Shown piece after piece: positions 1 to 6,305 of a stretch of 6,305 nt of DNA. This DNA is from DYMC01 sp035406705 (lineage in GTDB: Bacteria > Verrucomicrobiota > Lentisphaeria > Victivallales > GWF2-50-93): positions 1 to 6,305 of the forward strand of contig CAYRRM010000083.1 in NCBI GenBank assembly GCA_964426675.1, written 5' to 3'. Position numbers and translations under genes: made by a program. Positions within the stretch are counted from its first letter, which is position 1, and every line of letters starts with the position of its first letter. The notes under the pieces are model-generated. The model made no database searches. It saw only the letters and a program-made list of their open reading frames with translations, and was not told the DNA's origin.

Positions 1-2454
1 GAACAGGAATTTCATACAGTAGTTTTAGGTGCATTGATGCATGATATAGGGAAGCTCGTCCAAAGAGCAGATATAGACCCTACCTCAAGAAAACATACAG
101 AGTGGGGATATGAATGGATGAAAAAGCATTTTCGAGATAATCCTGCTAATCTTGCTACAATTGCACATCATTATACAAAAGATGATGACTATGCTCTTAA
201 TAATAATTTAGGCTTAATATGGTATGAAGCAGACAATTTAGCATCTAAAGAAAGAAAGGGTAAAGAAAAGCTTGAAGAAGGTAAATGGCATTCTGAAATA
301 GCTTTAGCTTCGCCTTTTAGTAGAATTAACAATCCTTTAGAATTAAATCAAAAGCCTCCGATTTCTTATTTACCCCTCATATCTAAAGCCATCCCGGATA
401 CATTAAGTGAAGAACCTTCATACTCAAGAAAAGACTATGCATCAATACTTAATGAATTTGAAAAAGATCTCGAATCTCAAATACCTGAAAATAAAACTTC
501 TATAAATTTTTTACTTATGTTATTAGAAAAACACCTTAAGTATGTCCCATCAATAACTCTTAGAATTTATGACGGCGTAAAGAGAGATGAAATAAAAGAT
601 AAACATCCTGATATTTCACTTTTTGACCACCTTAAACTTACAGCAGCTATTGCCGGTTGTATGTATCATTATTACAGCAAAAACTTTTCTATAAAATGGC
701 AGAAACGAGAGCTTTTAAAAGATGAGATTTTGAATGTTTCAACTGACAAAAAGCCTTATCTTCTTATAGGGGGTGACATATCTGGGATACAAAAATTTAT
801 TTATACTATTACTTCAAAAGGTGCTTTAAAATCTTTAAAAGGCAGATCATTTTACATTGAACTTTTGATTGAACATATTGTTGCAGAACTCTTAAGTCGC
901 TTATACCTGATGAGGACCAATTTAATTTATTCAGGCGGAGGAGGTTTTTATATACTTGCATATAATACAGATGAAGCAAAAGAAATAGTTGAAGATATAA
1001 AAAAGGATATCAATGAATTTCTTTTTAAAAGCTTTGGAACTAACCTATTTTTAAACCTCGAAACAATTGACTTTCATCCTGACGATTTTCAAAACTCTCA
1101 GAATTTATGGCCTGAGCTTTCAAGAAAACTGGAAAATTCTAAAAAAAGAAAATGGTTAAACAATCTGGAAGATGCAATTAGTGTTTCTATGCCAAACGAA
1201 AATTGTCTAACAAGATATTGTGAAGTGTGTTTCAGAGAAGATACATCTCTTGAGCCTGTGTTCAGTGGTAATGGACAAATTTATGAACATGTTTGCAAAG
1301 CCTGTAGCGACCAGTATGAACTTGGAGATGCTATAAAAAGAATCGGTATGTCAAGAAATGGGGCAATTTATTGCATTGATAATAAAAATAAAAATATTAT
1401 CGCAAATAAATATAAAGGGTTAGCTATTGAAGAATCTTATTATATACTGGCTAAGCAAAATGAAGAGCTGGAAAAAATTGCAAAGAGGGTTTACAGAATA
1501 AATGATATGAATGCAAAAAATTATATTCATCCTGAATCTATATATCTACCCATTGGAATTTATCAGCATAATGACATTAAAGAACTTTCTGATGCTGCTG
1601 AAAATTTTGGAATTAATAGGCTTGCAGTTTTAAGGATGGACGTGGACAACTTAGGGAAAATATTTTCGATGGCAGTTCCTGTCGAACATAAGACTTTTTC
1701 GAGAATGGCTTCTATTTCCAGGACACTAAATGATTTTTTTAAATACTATTTAAATATAATTGCAAAAGGTCCTGAGCACAATACATCCGATGAGTTTTCA
1801 AAAATAGCAGAAAGAACAAAATTTAGTAAGAGGATGCTTACCATTGTGTATTCAGGTGGAGATGATTTATTTATTGTTGGTCACTGGCTTGATGTAATAG
1901 AAACCGCCATAGATATTCAAAAATATTTTAAAAAATATACTGGCAATCCTTTTTTAACAATTTCTGGTGGCATTTCGATTAATCATGAGAAATATCCGAT
2001 TTATCAGTATGCAAAGGAGGCAGATGAAGCAGAAAAAGAAGCCAAGGACTTTAAAGAAGAAAAAGAAGAAATCAACAAGAAAAATGCAATCACGTTATTT
2101 AAAGGAAAACCTCTAAAATGGGTTGACATTGAGATATTAAAAGAACGAATCGGGTTATTTAGAAAGTTTTTAATAGATAAGAAAGACCATCTTGATATAG
2201 ATGAAAAAAAATTACCAAAAACATTTTTTTATAGGATTCTTGCATTATCAAGAAGGTTTCAGGAAGATAGTGTGCTAATTTTACCCAAAGCAGCTTACCT
2301 TTTATCAAGGGTTCGCTTTGATACTAATAATCCAGAAGATATTTTAAAACTAAAGGAGGTTATTATGACAAGCAATTTAAAAGAATGGAAAATAACCGAG
2401 ATGGCAACAATGATAATTTTAATGATGATGAGAAAAGGAGGTAAGGATTTATGA
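1..2454 (+). CDS. cas10: Cas10/Csm1, large subunit of type III-A Csm complex (5'-partial)
   Basis: Large multidomain subunit of the crRNA-guided Csm effector. In this family target RNA binding activates an HD single-stranded DNase and a Palm cyclase that makes cyclic oligoadenylate from ATP. The reading frame is open from base 1, giving 817 visible residues. The first residues (EQEFHTVVLGALMHDIGK) already match the usual Cas10 N-terminus, so probably only about 5-20 residues are missing. A TTG at 34 or ATG at 37 cannot be the start because it would cut into the HD motif. Seen, in fragment numbering: HD motif H14-D15, H32, HH at 56-57, and ADNLAS near 77-82; DISLFDH at 204-210; GGDISGIQ at 257-264; Palm 1 SGGGGFY at 311-317; zinc ribbon C407/C410 and C432/C435; Palm 2 RMDVDNLG at 545-552; intact GGDD at 619-622 (bases 1855-1866); helical tail to the end. 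Length is normal for Csm1. It heads the visible operon, and its stop overlaps the csm2 start. Both active sites look intact, so I infer DNase and cOA synthesis. Confidence 0.97.
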   Translation, partial: EQEFHTVVLGALMHDIGKLVQRADIDPTSRKHTEWGYEWMKKHFRDNPANLATIAHHYTKDDDYALNNNLGLIWYEADNLASKERKGKEKLEEGKWHSEIALASPFSRINNPLELNQKPPISYLPLISKAIPDTLSEEPSYSRKDYASILNEFEKDLESQIPENKTSINFLLMLLEKHLKYVPSITLRIYDGVKRDEIKDKHPDISLFDHLKLTAAIAGCMYHYYSKNFSIKWQKRELLKDEILNVSTDKKPYLLIGGDISGIQKFIYTITSKGALKSLKGRSFYIELLIEHIVAELLSRLYLMRTNLIYSGGGGFYILAYNTDEAKEIVEDIKKDINEFLFKSFGTNLFLNLETIDFHPDDFQNSQNLWPELSRKLENSKKRKWLNNLEDAISVSMPNENCLTRYCEVCFREDTSLEPVFSGNGQIYEHVCKACSDQYELGDAIKRIGMSRNGAIYCIDNKNKNIIANKYKGLAIEESYYILAKQNEELEKIAKRVYRINDMNAKNYIHPESIYLPIGIYQHNDIKELSDAAENFGINRLAVLRMDVDNLGKIFSMAVPVEHKTFSRMASISRTLNDFFKYYLNIIAKGPEHNTSDEFSKIAERTKFSKRMLTIVYSGGDDLFIVGHWLDVIETAIDIQKYFKKYTGNPFLTISGGISINHEKYPIYQYAKEADEAEKEAKDFKEEKEEINKKNAITLFKGKPLKWVDIEILKERIGLFRKFLIDKKDHLDIDEKKLPKTFFYRILALSRRFQEDSVLILPKAAYLLSRVRFDTNNPEDILKLKEVIMTSNLKEWKITEMATMIILMMMRKGGKDL
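2436..2442 (+). promoter_or_regulatory. Shine-Dalgarno site for csm2
   Basis: A perfect AGGAGGT lies within the last codons of cas10, 8 bases before the csm2 ATG at 2451. Together with the ATGA stop/start overlap it fixes the csm2 start and suggests translational coupling of the two subunits. Csm2 is needed in several copies per complex in this family, so a strong independent site makes sense. Confidence 0.85.
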
Positions 2455-2906
2455 GTAACGGAAAATTTTTCCAAAAAAAAGGTGATTATAAAGATAATGA
2501 ATCAAAGGATTTAACTGTAAAAACCTTAAAAGATAAAATTGAAAGGTTTCAAACAGAAGGGCTTTCTAAAATCTCAGGTAATGAATTGGTTGAAGTGGCC
2601 AGAGAAATGGGGCACCATCTTAAAGAAAAAAATCTTAAAACAACACAAATTAGACGATTTCTTGATGGGATGCGTAAGCTTGACGTTCAATTTAATAAAG
2701 GCAAAAACTTTTCAGGTGATGAGGTTGTGTTGTTGAAACCAAGGCTTGCATATGCCGCTGGAAGAAATAATGAAGTTAAACCACTTATGGAAGTGCTGGA
2801 ACCAGCAATTACAGCAGGTTGTAAAACTTATAAAGATTTTAGAAAACTTCTTTCGTTTGTTGAGGCAATAGTTGCTTACCACAAATATTTTGGTGGCAAT
2901 GATTAA
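2451..2906 (+). CDS. csm2: Csm2, small subunit of type III-A Csm complex (Cas11 family)
   Basis: Small, basic, mostly helical subunit of 151 residues. In characterised Csm complexes several Csm2 copies form the inner (belly) filament that contacts the crRNA-target duplex alongside Csm3; it has no known catalytic site. Recognised from the family pattern: a polar lysine-rich N-terminal tail (about 1-25), helix with KTTQIRRFLDGMRKL at 63-77, LKPRLAYAAGR at 95-105, and the C-terminal helix FVEAIVAYHKYFGG at 136-149. The ATG overlaps the cas10 stop (ATGA) and has a perfect Shine-Dalgarno, so the start is secure. At 151 residues it is slightly longer than many Csm2 proteins because of the N-terminal tail. 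Its position between cas10 and csm3 is canonical for III-A. No truncation or frameshift is visible. Confidence 0.94.
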   Translation: MSNGKFFQKKGDYKDNESKDLTVKTLKDKIERFQTEGLSKISGNELVEVAREMGHHLKEKNLKTTQIRRFLDGMRKLDVQFNKGKNFSGDEVVLLKPRLAYAAGRNNEVKPLMEVLEPAITAGCKTYKDFRKLLSFVEAIVAYHKYFGGND

Positions 2907-2914
2907 TTTAAAGG

Positions 2915-2921
2915 AAGGAGG
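2915..2921 (+). promoter_or_regulatory. Shine-Dalgarno site for csm3
   Basis: AAGGAGG lies in the 24-base csm2-csm3 gap, 9 bases before the ATG at 2931. The gap is too short for a promoter plus leader and shows no hairpin, so csm3 is read from the operon transcript. The strong site suits the most abundant backbone subunit. Confidence 0.85.
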
Positions 2922-2930
2922 AAAAATAAA

Positions 2931-3704
2931 ATGGATATAAATAGAATGCTTTTAGGTAAAACCATATTAACAGGTAAAATTGTATGTGAAACTGGTATGC
3001 ATATTGGGGCATCAAAAGAAAATATAGAAATTGGAGCAATTGATTCTCCTGTAGTAAGAGATCCTGTTACACGAGAACCTTACATACCAGGCAGTTCCTT
3101 GAAAGGAAAATTAAGAACATTATTAGAAAAGGCGTTGAATAAAATTCCTAACAGGGCTATTGGACAAGATGTAAAAATTCACGTATGCGACGATGCAGAA
3201 CAAGCAATAAATTGTAAAGTATGCAGAATGTTTGGCTCCACAGGTAAAGGAGAGGGAAACAATTTTCCAGCAAGATTAATAATTAGAGATCTTTATCTTA
3301 CCCCTGAAAGCGTGGAAAAACTTTCAGATATTGATACTGGCCTTCAATATACAGAGTGGAAATTTGAAAATGCTATAGATCGTGTTACTTCAGCTGCAAA
3401 TCCAAGACAGTTAGAAAGAGTTCCAAAAGGCGCAGAATTCGCTCTTGAGATTATTTATAATGTAGAAGATTTAAATAGCATTATAGAAGATTTAAAAAAT
3501 CTTAAACTTGCACTGGACTTACTTGAATTAGATGCATTGGGCGGTCATGGTTCAAGGGGTTATGGAAAAGTATCCATTAAATTAAACAAAATTGAGACGA
3601 AAACTATCGAATATATTAAAGATAATTCAAAGCAAGAGAAAATTATTTCGATAAGCTCTTTTGATGATAATGAGCTGGAAAAAATAGCTAATTTATTTAA
3701 ATAA
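2931..3704 (+). CDS. csm3: Csm3, backbone RAMP subunit and target-RNA endonuclease
   Basis: Cas7-family RAMP protein of 257 residues. In known Csm complexes it polymerises along the crRNA spacer and cuts the bound target RNA at 6-nucleotide steps. Seen: GMHIGAS at 22-28; IGAIDSPV at 34-41, in which D38 aligns by eye with the catalytic Asp33 of Streptococcus thermophilus Csm3; IPGSSLKGKLRTLLE at 52-66; a His/Cys cluster H84, C86, C95, C98 followed by RMFGSTG, matching the family's zinc site; and the RAMP glycine-rich loop LGGHGSRGYGK at 203-213. Length is normal for Csm3. It sits 24 bases after csm2 and 18 bases before csm4, in canonical III-A order. All key residues are present, so I infer an active target-RNA nuclease. 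Csm3 and Cmr4 are related, but the csm2/csm4/csm5 neighbours and the IGAIDSPV motif favour Csm3. Confidence 0.97.
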   Translation: MDINRMLLGKTILTGKIVCETGMHIGASKENIEIGAIDSPVVRDPVTREPYIPGSSLKGKLRTLLEKALNKIPNRAIGQDVKIHVCDDAEQAINCKVCRMFGSTGKGEGNNFPARLIIRDLYLTPESVEKLSDIDTGLQYTEWKFENAIDRVTSAANPRQLERVPKGAEFALEIIYNVEDLNSIIEDLKNLKLALDLLELDALGGHGSRGYGKVSIKLNKIETKTIEYIKDNSKQEKIISISSFDDNELEKIANLFK

Positions 3705-3711
3705 AAATGTT

Positions 3712-3718
3712 TAGAGGT
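3712..3718 (+). promoter_or_regulatory. Shine-Dalgarno site for csm4 (weaker)
   Basis: TAGAGGT is the only purine-rich match in the 18-base csm3-csm4 gap, with 4 bases between its end and the ATG at 3723. It is shorter and closer to the ATG than the sites of csm2, csm3 and csm5. This would fit lower translation of a one-copy subunit, though that is an inference. Confidence 0.6.
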
Positions 3719-3722
3719 ACAA

Positions 3723-4706
3723 ATGGATATTTATGTATTTAAACTTAAATTTAATGGAGCCACTCATTTTGGAGACACAGGTATTGAACTTGAAAATGTA
3801 AATGAAAGAATTAACTCTGATACTTTATTTTCAGCCTTGGTAAATACGGTAAACATCCTGTACGGTTCTGAAAAAGCAAGTGAATTTGCAAACAGCTTCT
3901 TGCAAAATCCACCTTTTGTTATTAGCTCTCTATTTATATATAGAGAAAACACCTTTTATTTTCCAAAGCCTTTAACCGATGACCATTTGGCAGAAGAATT
4001 CAAAAAGGATTTAGGAAAAGAATTGAAAAAAATAAGCTGGTTATCTCAAGATATGTTTTTGAAATGGATTTCAGGTAAAAAGTTAGAAGCTAAAGATATA
4101 GAGCTTATTAAGAATAACAATAGAAATTATAAAAATTCATACACCATAGAGATAAGGCCTCGAGTTTCAATAGACAGAAATACAAACTCAACTAATTTGT
4201 ACCATTGTGGTTATGTTTACTTTAAAAAAGATGCGGGGTTGTTTGGTTTTGTAGCATTTAAAGATCAAAAGATGATAGATTTTTTTAAAAATTTACTTAC
4301 AGATTTAGGCAATATAGGCCTTGGAGGTGAAAAAACATATGGTTCAGGTTTTTTTGACGTAATAGATTTTAGTAAAATTAATAATACCTTTTTGGATATT
4401 TTTAATACACAAACTTCACAGTATGTGCTACTGTCTCTATATCATCCTTCAAAAGATGAATTAGATGCTTTTAAAGAAGATCTAATTGCTTATGATTTAC
4501 TCAGAAAAAAGGGGTGGATTTCTTCAGGAAGACACGCCTTACCTGTAAAAAGAAAATCAGCTGGATTCATAATAGAAGGTTCTGTTTTAAGATTTAAACC
4601 TACAGGATGTCTTATTAATGTGACCCCAGATACTTATCCTAATAACTTTTTAAAGCATAGCGTTTATAAATATGGCTATGCTTTTACCGCTCCTTTTGGA
4701 GGATAG
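3723..4706 (+). CDS. csm4: Csm4, RAMP (Cas5-like) subunit holding the crRNA 5' tag
   Basis: RAMP protein of 327 residues. In solved Csm complexes one Csm4 copy binds the 8-nucleotide 5' tag of the crRNA and pairs with Cas10 at the foot of the complex; it is not known to be catalytic. Seen: N-terminal strand followed by THFGDTG at 14-20 and SDTLFSAL at 32-39, a hallmark of the family; PRVSIDR at 146-152; RAMP glycine-rich loop NIGLGGEKTYGSG at 197-209; and a second RAMP half with LSLYHP, KKGWISSGR and a C-terminus ending in APFGG. Length is ordinary for Csm4. The ATG at 3723 gives the full N-terminal strand and has a modest Shine-Dalgarno. The last codons (GGA GGA TAG) double as the csm5 ribosome binding site, so translation of the two genes is probably coupled. 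Position between csm3 and csm5 supports the call. Confidence 0.96.
   Translation: MDIYVFKLKFNGATHFGDTGIELENVNERINSDTLFSALVNTVNILYGSEKASEFANSFLQNPPFVISSLFIYRENTFYFPKPLTDDHLAEEFKKDLGKELKKISWLSQDMFLKWISGKKLEAKDIELIKNNNRNYKNSYTIEIRPRVSIDRNTNSTNLYHCGYVYFKKDAGLFGFVAFKDQKMIDFFKNLLTDLGNIGLGGEKTYGSGFFDVIDFSKINNTFLDIFNTQTSQYVLLSLYHPSKDELDAFKEDLIAYDLLRKKGWISSGRHALPVKRKSAGFIIEGSVLRFKPTGCLINVTPDTYPNNFLKHSVYKYGYAFTAPFGG
4698..4702 (+). promoter_or_regulatory. Shine-Dalgarno site that decides the csm5 start
   Basis: GGAGG in the last two codons of csm4 lies 8 bases before the ATG at 4711. The in-frame ATGs at 4672 and 4678 have no comparable site, and using 4672 would force a 35-base overlap with csm4 and an unrelated leucine-rich leader. 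The site therefore points to 4711 as the true start. Confidence 0.85.
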
Positions 4707-4710
4707 CCAA

Positions 4711-6234
4711 ATGGATAAAGAATTATTTGAAATAAAAACTTGTCAATTAAGAACAGTGTCACCCATTCATATTGGAAGCGTAGAGCAGAAATTAACTCCA
4801 TTTGAGTACATAGTAAAAGACGGATTTATATACATGGTATCAGACGAAAAACTTTCACTCTTTTTAAAAGACCATAATCTTATTGAACCTTTTGTAAGAG
4901 AAGTCGGTGTAGAAGGACATAGATTTCGAATCATGGATTTTTTTAAAAAACATAACATTAAAATTGAAACTAAAGATTTGTTGGAAATCAGTGGTAAAAG
5001 ATTCTCTAAAATTTCAGGTAATATCTCATTATTACAAGATTTTAGACCTTCTATAAGAGATGGAATGGGCAAAATTTATATACCAGGAACATCTATTAAG
5101 GGGGTTATAAGAACAGCAGTACTTTATAATATTCTCAAAATTATGAAAAATACAGAACCTTTAAAATTTAAACAGCAAATAGAAGAAAAGATAGAAAGTG
5201 ATATTGCAAACCGTGTTAGTAAAAAAAAGATGTTTCAGTGGGGGATTGAAGAATGGCTTGAGTCTTTTGTTTTAAACGGTAAAAAAAGAAATCCCAATCC
5301 CAATACTGATTGGTTAAGAATACTTCATGTTACCGATGCTTATCCTGAGAATGATTTTGTGACGTATTTAATCCCAATCAATCTTTTAAAGAAAGTAAAA
5401 AATGGATTTGAATTAAAAAAAGAAAAAACTGAAAGATTGACTACAATTTGGGCTGAATGTATCCCTGAAGGGGTTACTTTTTCCTTTCAATTATTATGGG
5501 ATAAAAAACTTTTAAATGATTTTTTAAAACAAAATAAAGATGTAACTTTACCAAAAAGTTTGGAAGAATTGTTCGAAAATATTAATACATGGATTAATGA
5601 TGTGGCATTAGAAGAGAAAAAATTTCTAAATAAACACAATATGCATAAATGGTATACGGAAGGCAAAGATTTAAATTTTCGTATAGGTTTTGGTTCTGGG
5701 ATAATGGCAACAACTATATTTCCTCTTCTTTCAGAAGAGCTAAGAAAAAAAATTCGAAATTATGCAGGACTTAATAGAGGGCAGGATGAGGCACCAAAAT
5801 CAAGAAGGGTCTGGATAAATAATAATATATATGTTCCTCTTGGCTGGGCTCAATTAACATCAAGATCATATGAAAAAGGCACACCTATTTTTAGTTCAAA
5901 AAAACATGATGAAGAAAAAATAAGGGATATAGAAATTGATGAAAAAAATAATCTTATTGAGAATGTTCACAAAGATAAAAAAGATGAAAGTTATTTTAAA
6001 AAAGTAACAGATGTATATACATGGAAAAATGCATATCTTTCGTGGTTTCCAAACACAAAAACCATCGTTGCCACTTTTGAAGGCAAAAAGGCTGAAATAC
6101 AAATCGGTGATAACAAATCCTTTGTCCCTGAAAAGTATCACAAAAAATTATTCGACCAGAGAAAAGGGGTTCAGGCAAATGTAAAAGTAGAGTCTATTGG
6201 TAATGCCTTTAAAATTGTAAGTATAGAAGAATAA
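4711..6234 (+). CDS. csm5: Csm5, RAMP subunit capping the crRNA 3' end, with C-terminal extension
   Basis: RAMP protein of 507 residues. In this family Csm5 sits at the head of the complex, contacts the crRNA 3' region and is needed for crRNA 3'-end maturation; it helps recruit host nucleases in Staphylococcus epidermidis. Seen: SPIHIGS at 17-23; YIPGTSIKGVIRTAVL at 123-138, the usual RAMP turn; glycine-rich loop RIGFGSG at 324-330; SRRVW at 364-368; and PLGW at 376-379, typical of the C-terminal part of the Csm5 core. Start chosen at 4711 by the Shine-Dalgarno, the 4-base gap after csm4, and an N-terminus (FEIKTCQLRTVSPIHIG) that matches the family. The protein is longer than commonly described Csm5 proteins (about 350-400 residues). 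After the core there is a very charged linker (about 396-430) and then a strand-rich tail (about 435-507) that could be a small accessory domain. The call is secure; the role of the tail is unknown. Confidence 0.95.
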   Translation: MDKELFEIKTCQLRTVSPIHIGSVEQKLTPFEYIVKDGFIYMVSDEKLSLFLKDHNLIEPFVREVGVEGHRFRIMDFFKKHNIKIETKDLLEISGKRFSKISGNISLLQDFRPSIRDGMGKIYIPGTSIKGVIRTAVLYNILKIMKNTEPLKFKQQIEEKIESDIANRVSKKKMFQWGIEEWLESFVLNGKKRNPNPNTDWLRILHVTDAYPENDFVTYLIPINLLKKVKNGFELKKEKTERLTTIWAECIPEGVTFSFQLLWDKKLLNDFLKQNKDVTLPKSLEELFENINTWINDVALEEKKFLNKHNMHKWYTEGKDLNFRIGFGSGIMATTIFPLLSEELRKKIRNYAGLNRGQDEAPKSRRVWINNNIYVPLGWAQLTSRSYEKGTPIFSSKKHDEEKIRDIEIDEKNNLIENVHKDKKDESYFKKVTDVYTWKNAYLSWFPNTKTIVATFEGKKAEIQIGDNKSFVPEKYHKKLFDQRKGVQANVKVESIGNAFKIVSIEE

Positions 6235-6250
6235 AGAAGTATTTACAGAT

Positions 6251-6278
6251 TTGAAAGGTAGCTATTATGGTCTATAAA
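6251..6278 (+). promoter_or_regulatory. Possible sigma-70-like promoter downstream of csm5
   Basis: TTGAAA at 6251-6256 and TATAAA at 6273-6278 are each one mismatch from the -35 and -10 consensus, with a 16-base spacer. Such matches are frequent by chance in AT-rich DNA, and the same bases could be the start of a gene (ATG at 6267). Only one of the two readings is likely to be right, so this is weak. Confidence 0.2.
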
Positions 6279-6305
6279 GTTTTATGTTGGGTATATTTTC
6301 AAAGT
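6267..6305 (+). CDS. Possible start of the next operon gene (3'-partial, unidentified)
   Basis: An ATG at 6267 opens 13 codons (MVYKVLCWVYFQS) that run off the window without a stop. AAAGG at 6254-6258 lies 8 bases upstream as a moderate ribosome binding site. The gap after csm5 is 32 bases with no terminator hairpin, so it would be co-transcribed. The alternating hydrophobic pattern could be a first beta-strand, but 13 residues are too few to assign a family. Genes commonly found here in III-A loci are csm6 or another cOA effector, cas6, or adaptation genes. That is context only, not evidence for any of them. Confidence 0.4.
   Translation, partial: MVYKVLCWVYFQS

Noticed and set aside
2024..2116. 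A 30-codon frame inside cas10, encoding a very lysine-rich peptide, preceded by AAGGAGG.
   Set aside because: It is out of frame with cas10 in a Glu/Lys-coding stretch, where shifted frames are bound to read as Lys-rich. The Shine-Dalgarno is only 3 bases from the ATG, too close to work well, and the cas10 frame explains the sequence.
2473..2480. A8 run near the start of csm2 as a possible slippage or phase-variation site.
   Set aside because: Similar A8 runs occur in cas10 (2204-2211) and csm5 (5221-5228). They are Lys codons in an AT-rich genome, and every frame here is intact.
2565..2582. An 18-base stretch in csm2 that matches csm5 (5005-5022) at 17 of 18 positions; both encode SKISGN.
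   Set aside because: There are only two copies in unrelated protein contexts and no flanking similarity. In a 6 kb AT-rich window one such match by chance is plausible.
2539..2736. A 65-codon frame on the + strand inside csm2.
   Set aside because: It lies wholly within csm2 in another frame, has no good ribosome binding site, and the csm2 frame carries clear family motifs.
3764..3952. Minus-strand open frame opposite csm4.
   Set aside because: Shadow of csm4. The product has no recognisable motif and the + strand protein is clearly conserved.
4767..5072. Minus-strand open frame of 101 codons opposite csm5.
   Set aside because: Shadow of the csm5 coding frame, overlapping its conserved RAMP motifs; no ribosome binding site or family resemblance seen.
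5896..6178. Two overlapping minus-strand frames opposite the csm5 C-terminus, one rich in Phe and Ile and looking like a membrane peptide.
   Set aside because: The hydrophobic look is the complement of the Lys/Asp/Glu-rich linker of Csm5 (AAA and GAA read as TTT and TTC). No independent support for a gene.
6235..6266. Search for a rho-independent terminator or CRISPR repeat after csm5.
   Set aside because: No stem-loop followed by a T run, and no repeated unit is visible in these bases or anywhere else in the window.

Overview
This window carries most of a type III-A (Csm) CRISPR-Cas effector operon, all on the + strand. The order is cas10/csm1 (5' end cut by the window edge), csm2, csm3, csm4, csm5, followed by the first codons of a possible sixth gene. 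The DNA is strongly AT-rich and lysine codons are mostly AAA. Strong Shine-Dalgarno sites (GGAGG type) precede most genes, and ATG starts are used for all complete genes. This fits a low-GC bacterium. The sequence does not let me name the genus; a Firmicute or a low-GC anaerobe or thermophile lineage are all possible.

Layout: 1-2454 encodes the large subunit Cas10, with an HD nuclease domain, a first Palm domain with a glycine-rich loop, a Cys4 zinc ribbon, a second Palm with an intact GGDD cyclase motif, and a helical C-terminal domain. Csm2 (2451-2906) overlaps the cas10 stop by 4 bases. Csm3 (2931-3704) follows after 24 bases, csm4 (3723-4706) after 18 bases, and csm5 (4711-6234) after 4 bases. 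The last 71 bases hold no visible terminator. They contain an ATG at 6267 with a weak Shine-Dalgarno and an open frame running off the window. The same bases also resemble a promoter, so the region is ambiguous. There is no gene-free stretch longer than 300 bases.

Working together: Csm3 forms the crRNA-bound backbone and cuts target RNA. Csm2 lines the belly of the complex. Csm4 and Cas10 hold the 5' crRNA tag and Csm5 caps the 3' end. Target RNA binding should switch on Cas10's HD DNase and its GGDD cyclase, which makes cyclic oligoadenylate. The catalytic signatures I can check are present: HD and GGDD in Cas10, and the family's catalytic Asp in Csm3. The complex looks fully functional. No cOA-activated effector (Csm6/Csx1/Can/Card), no cas6, no cas1-cas2 and no CRISPR array lie inside the window, so they must be elsewhere if present.

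This is a known system type. I do not see a wholly new system here. The points most worth a second look are the C-terminal extension of Csm5, the unidentified downstream reading frame, and a strong internal Shine-Dalgarno/ATG near the 3' end of cas10.
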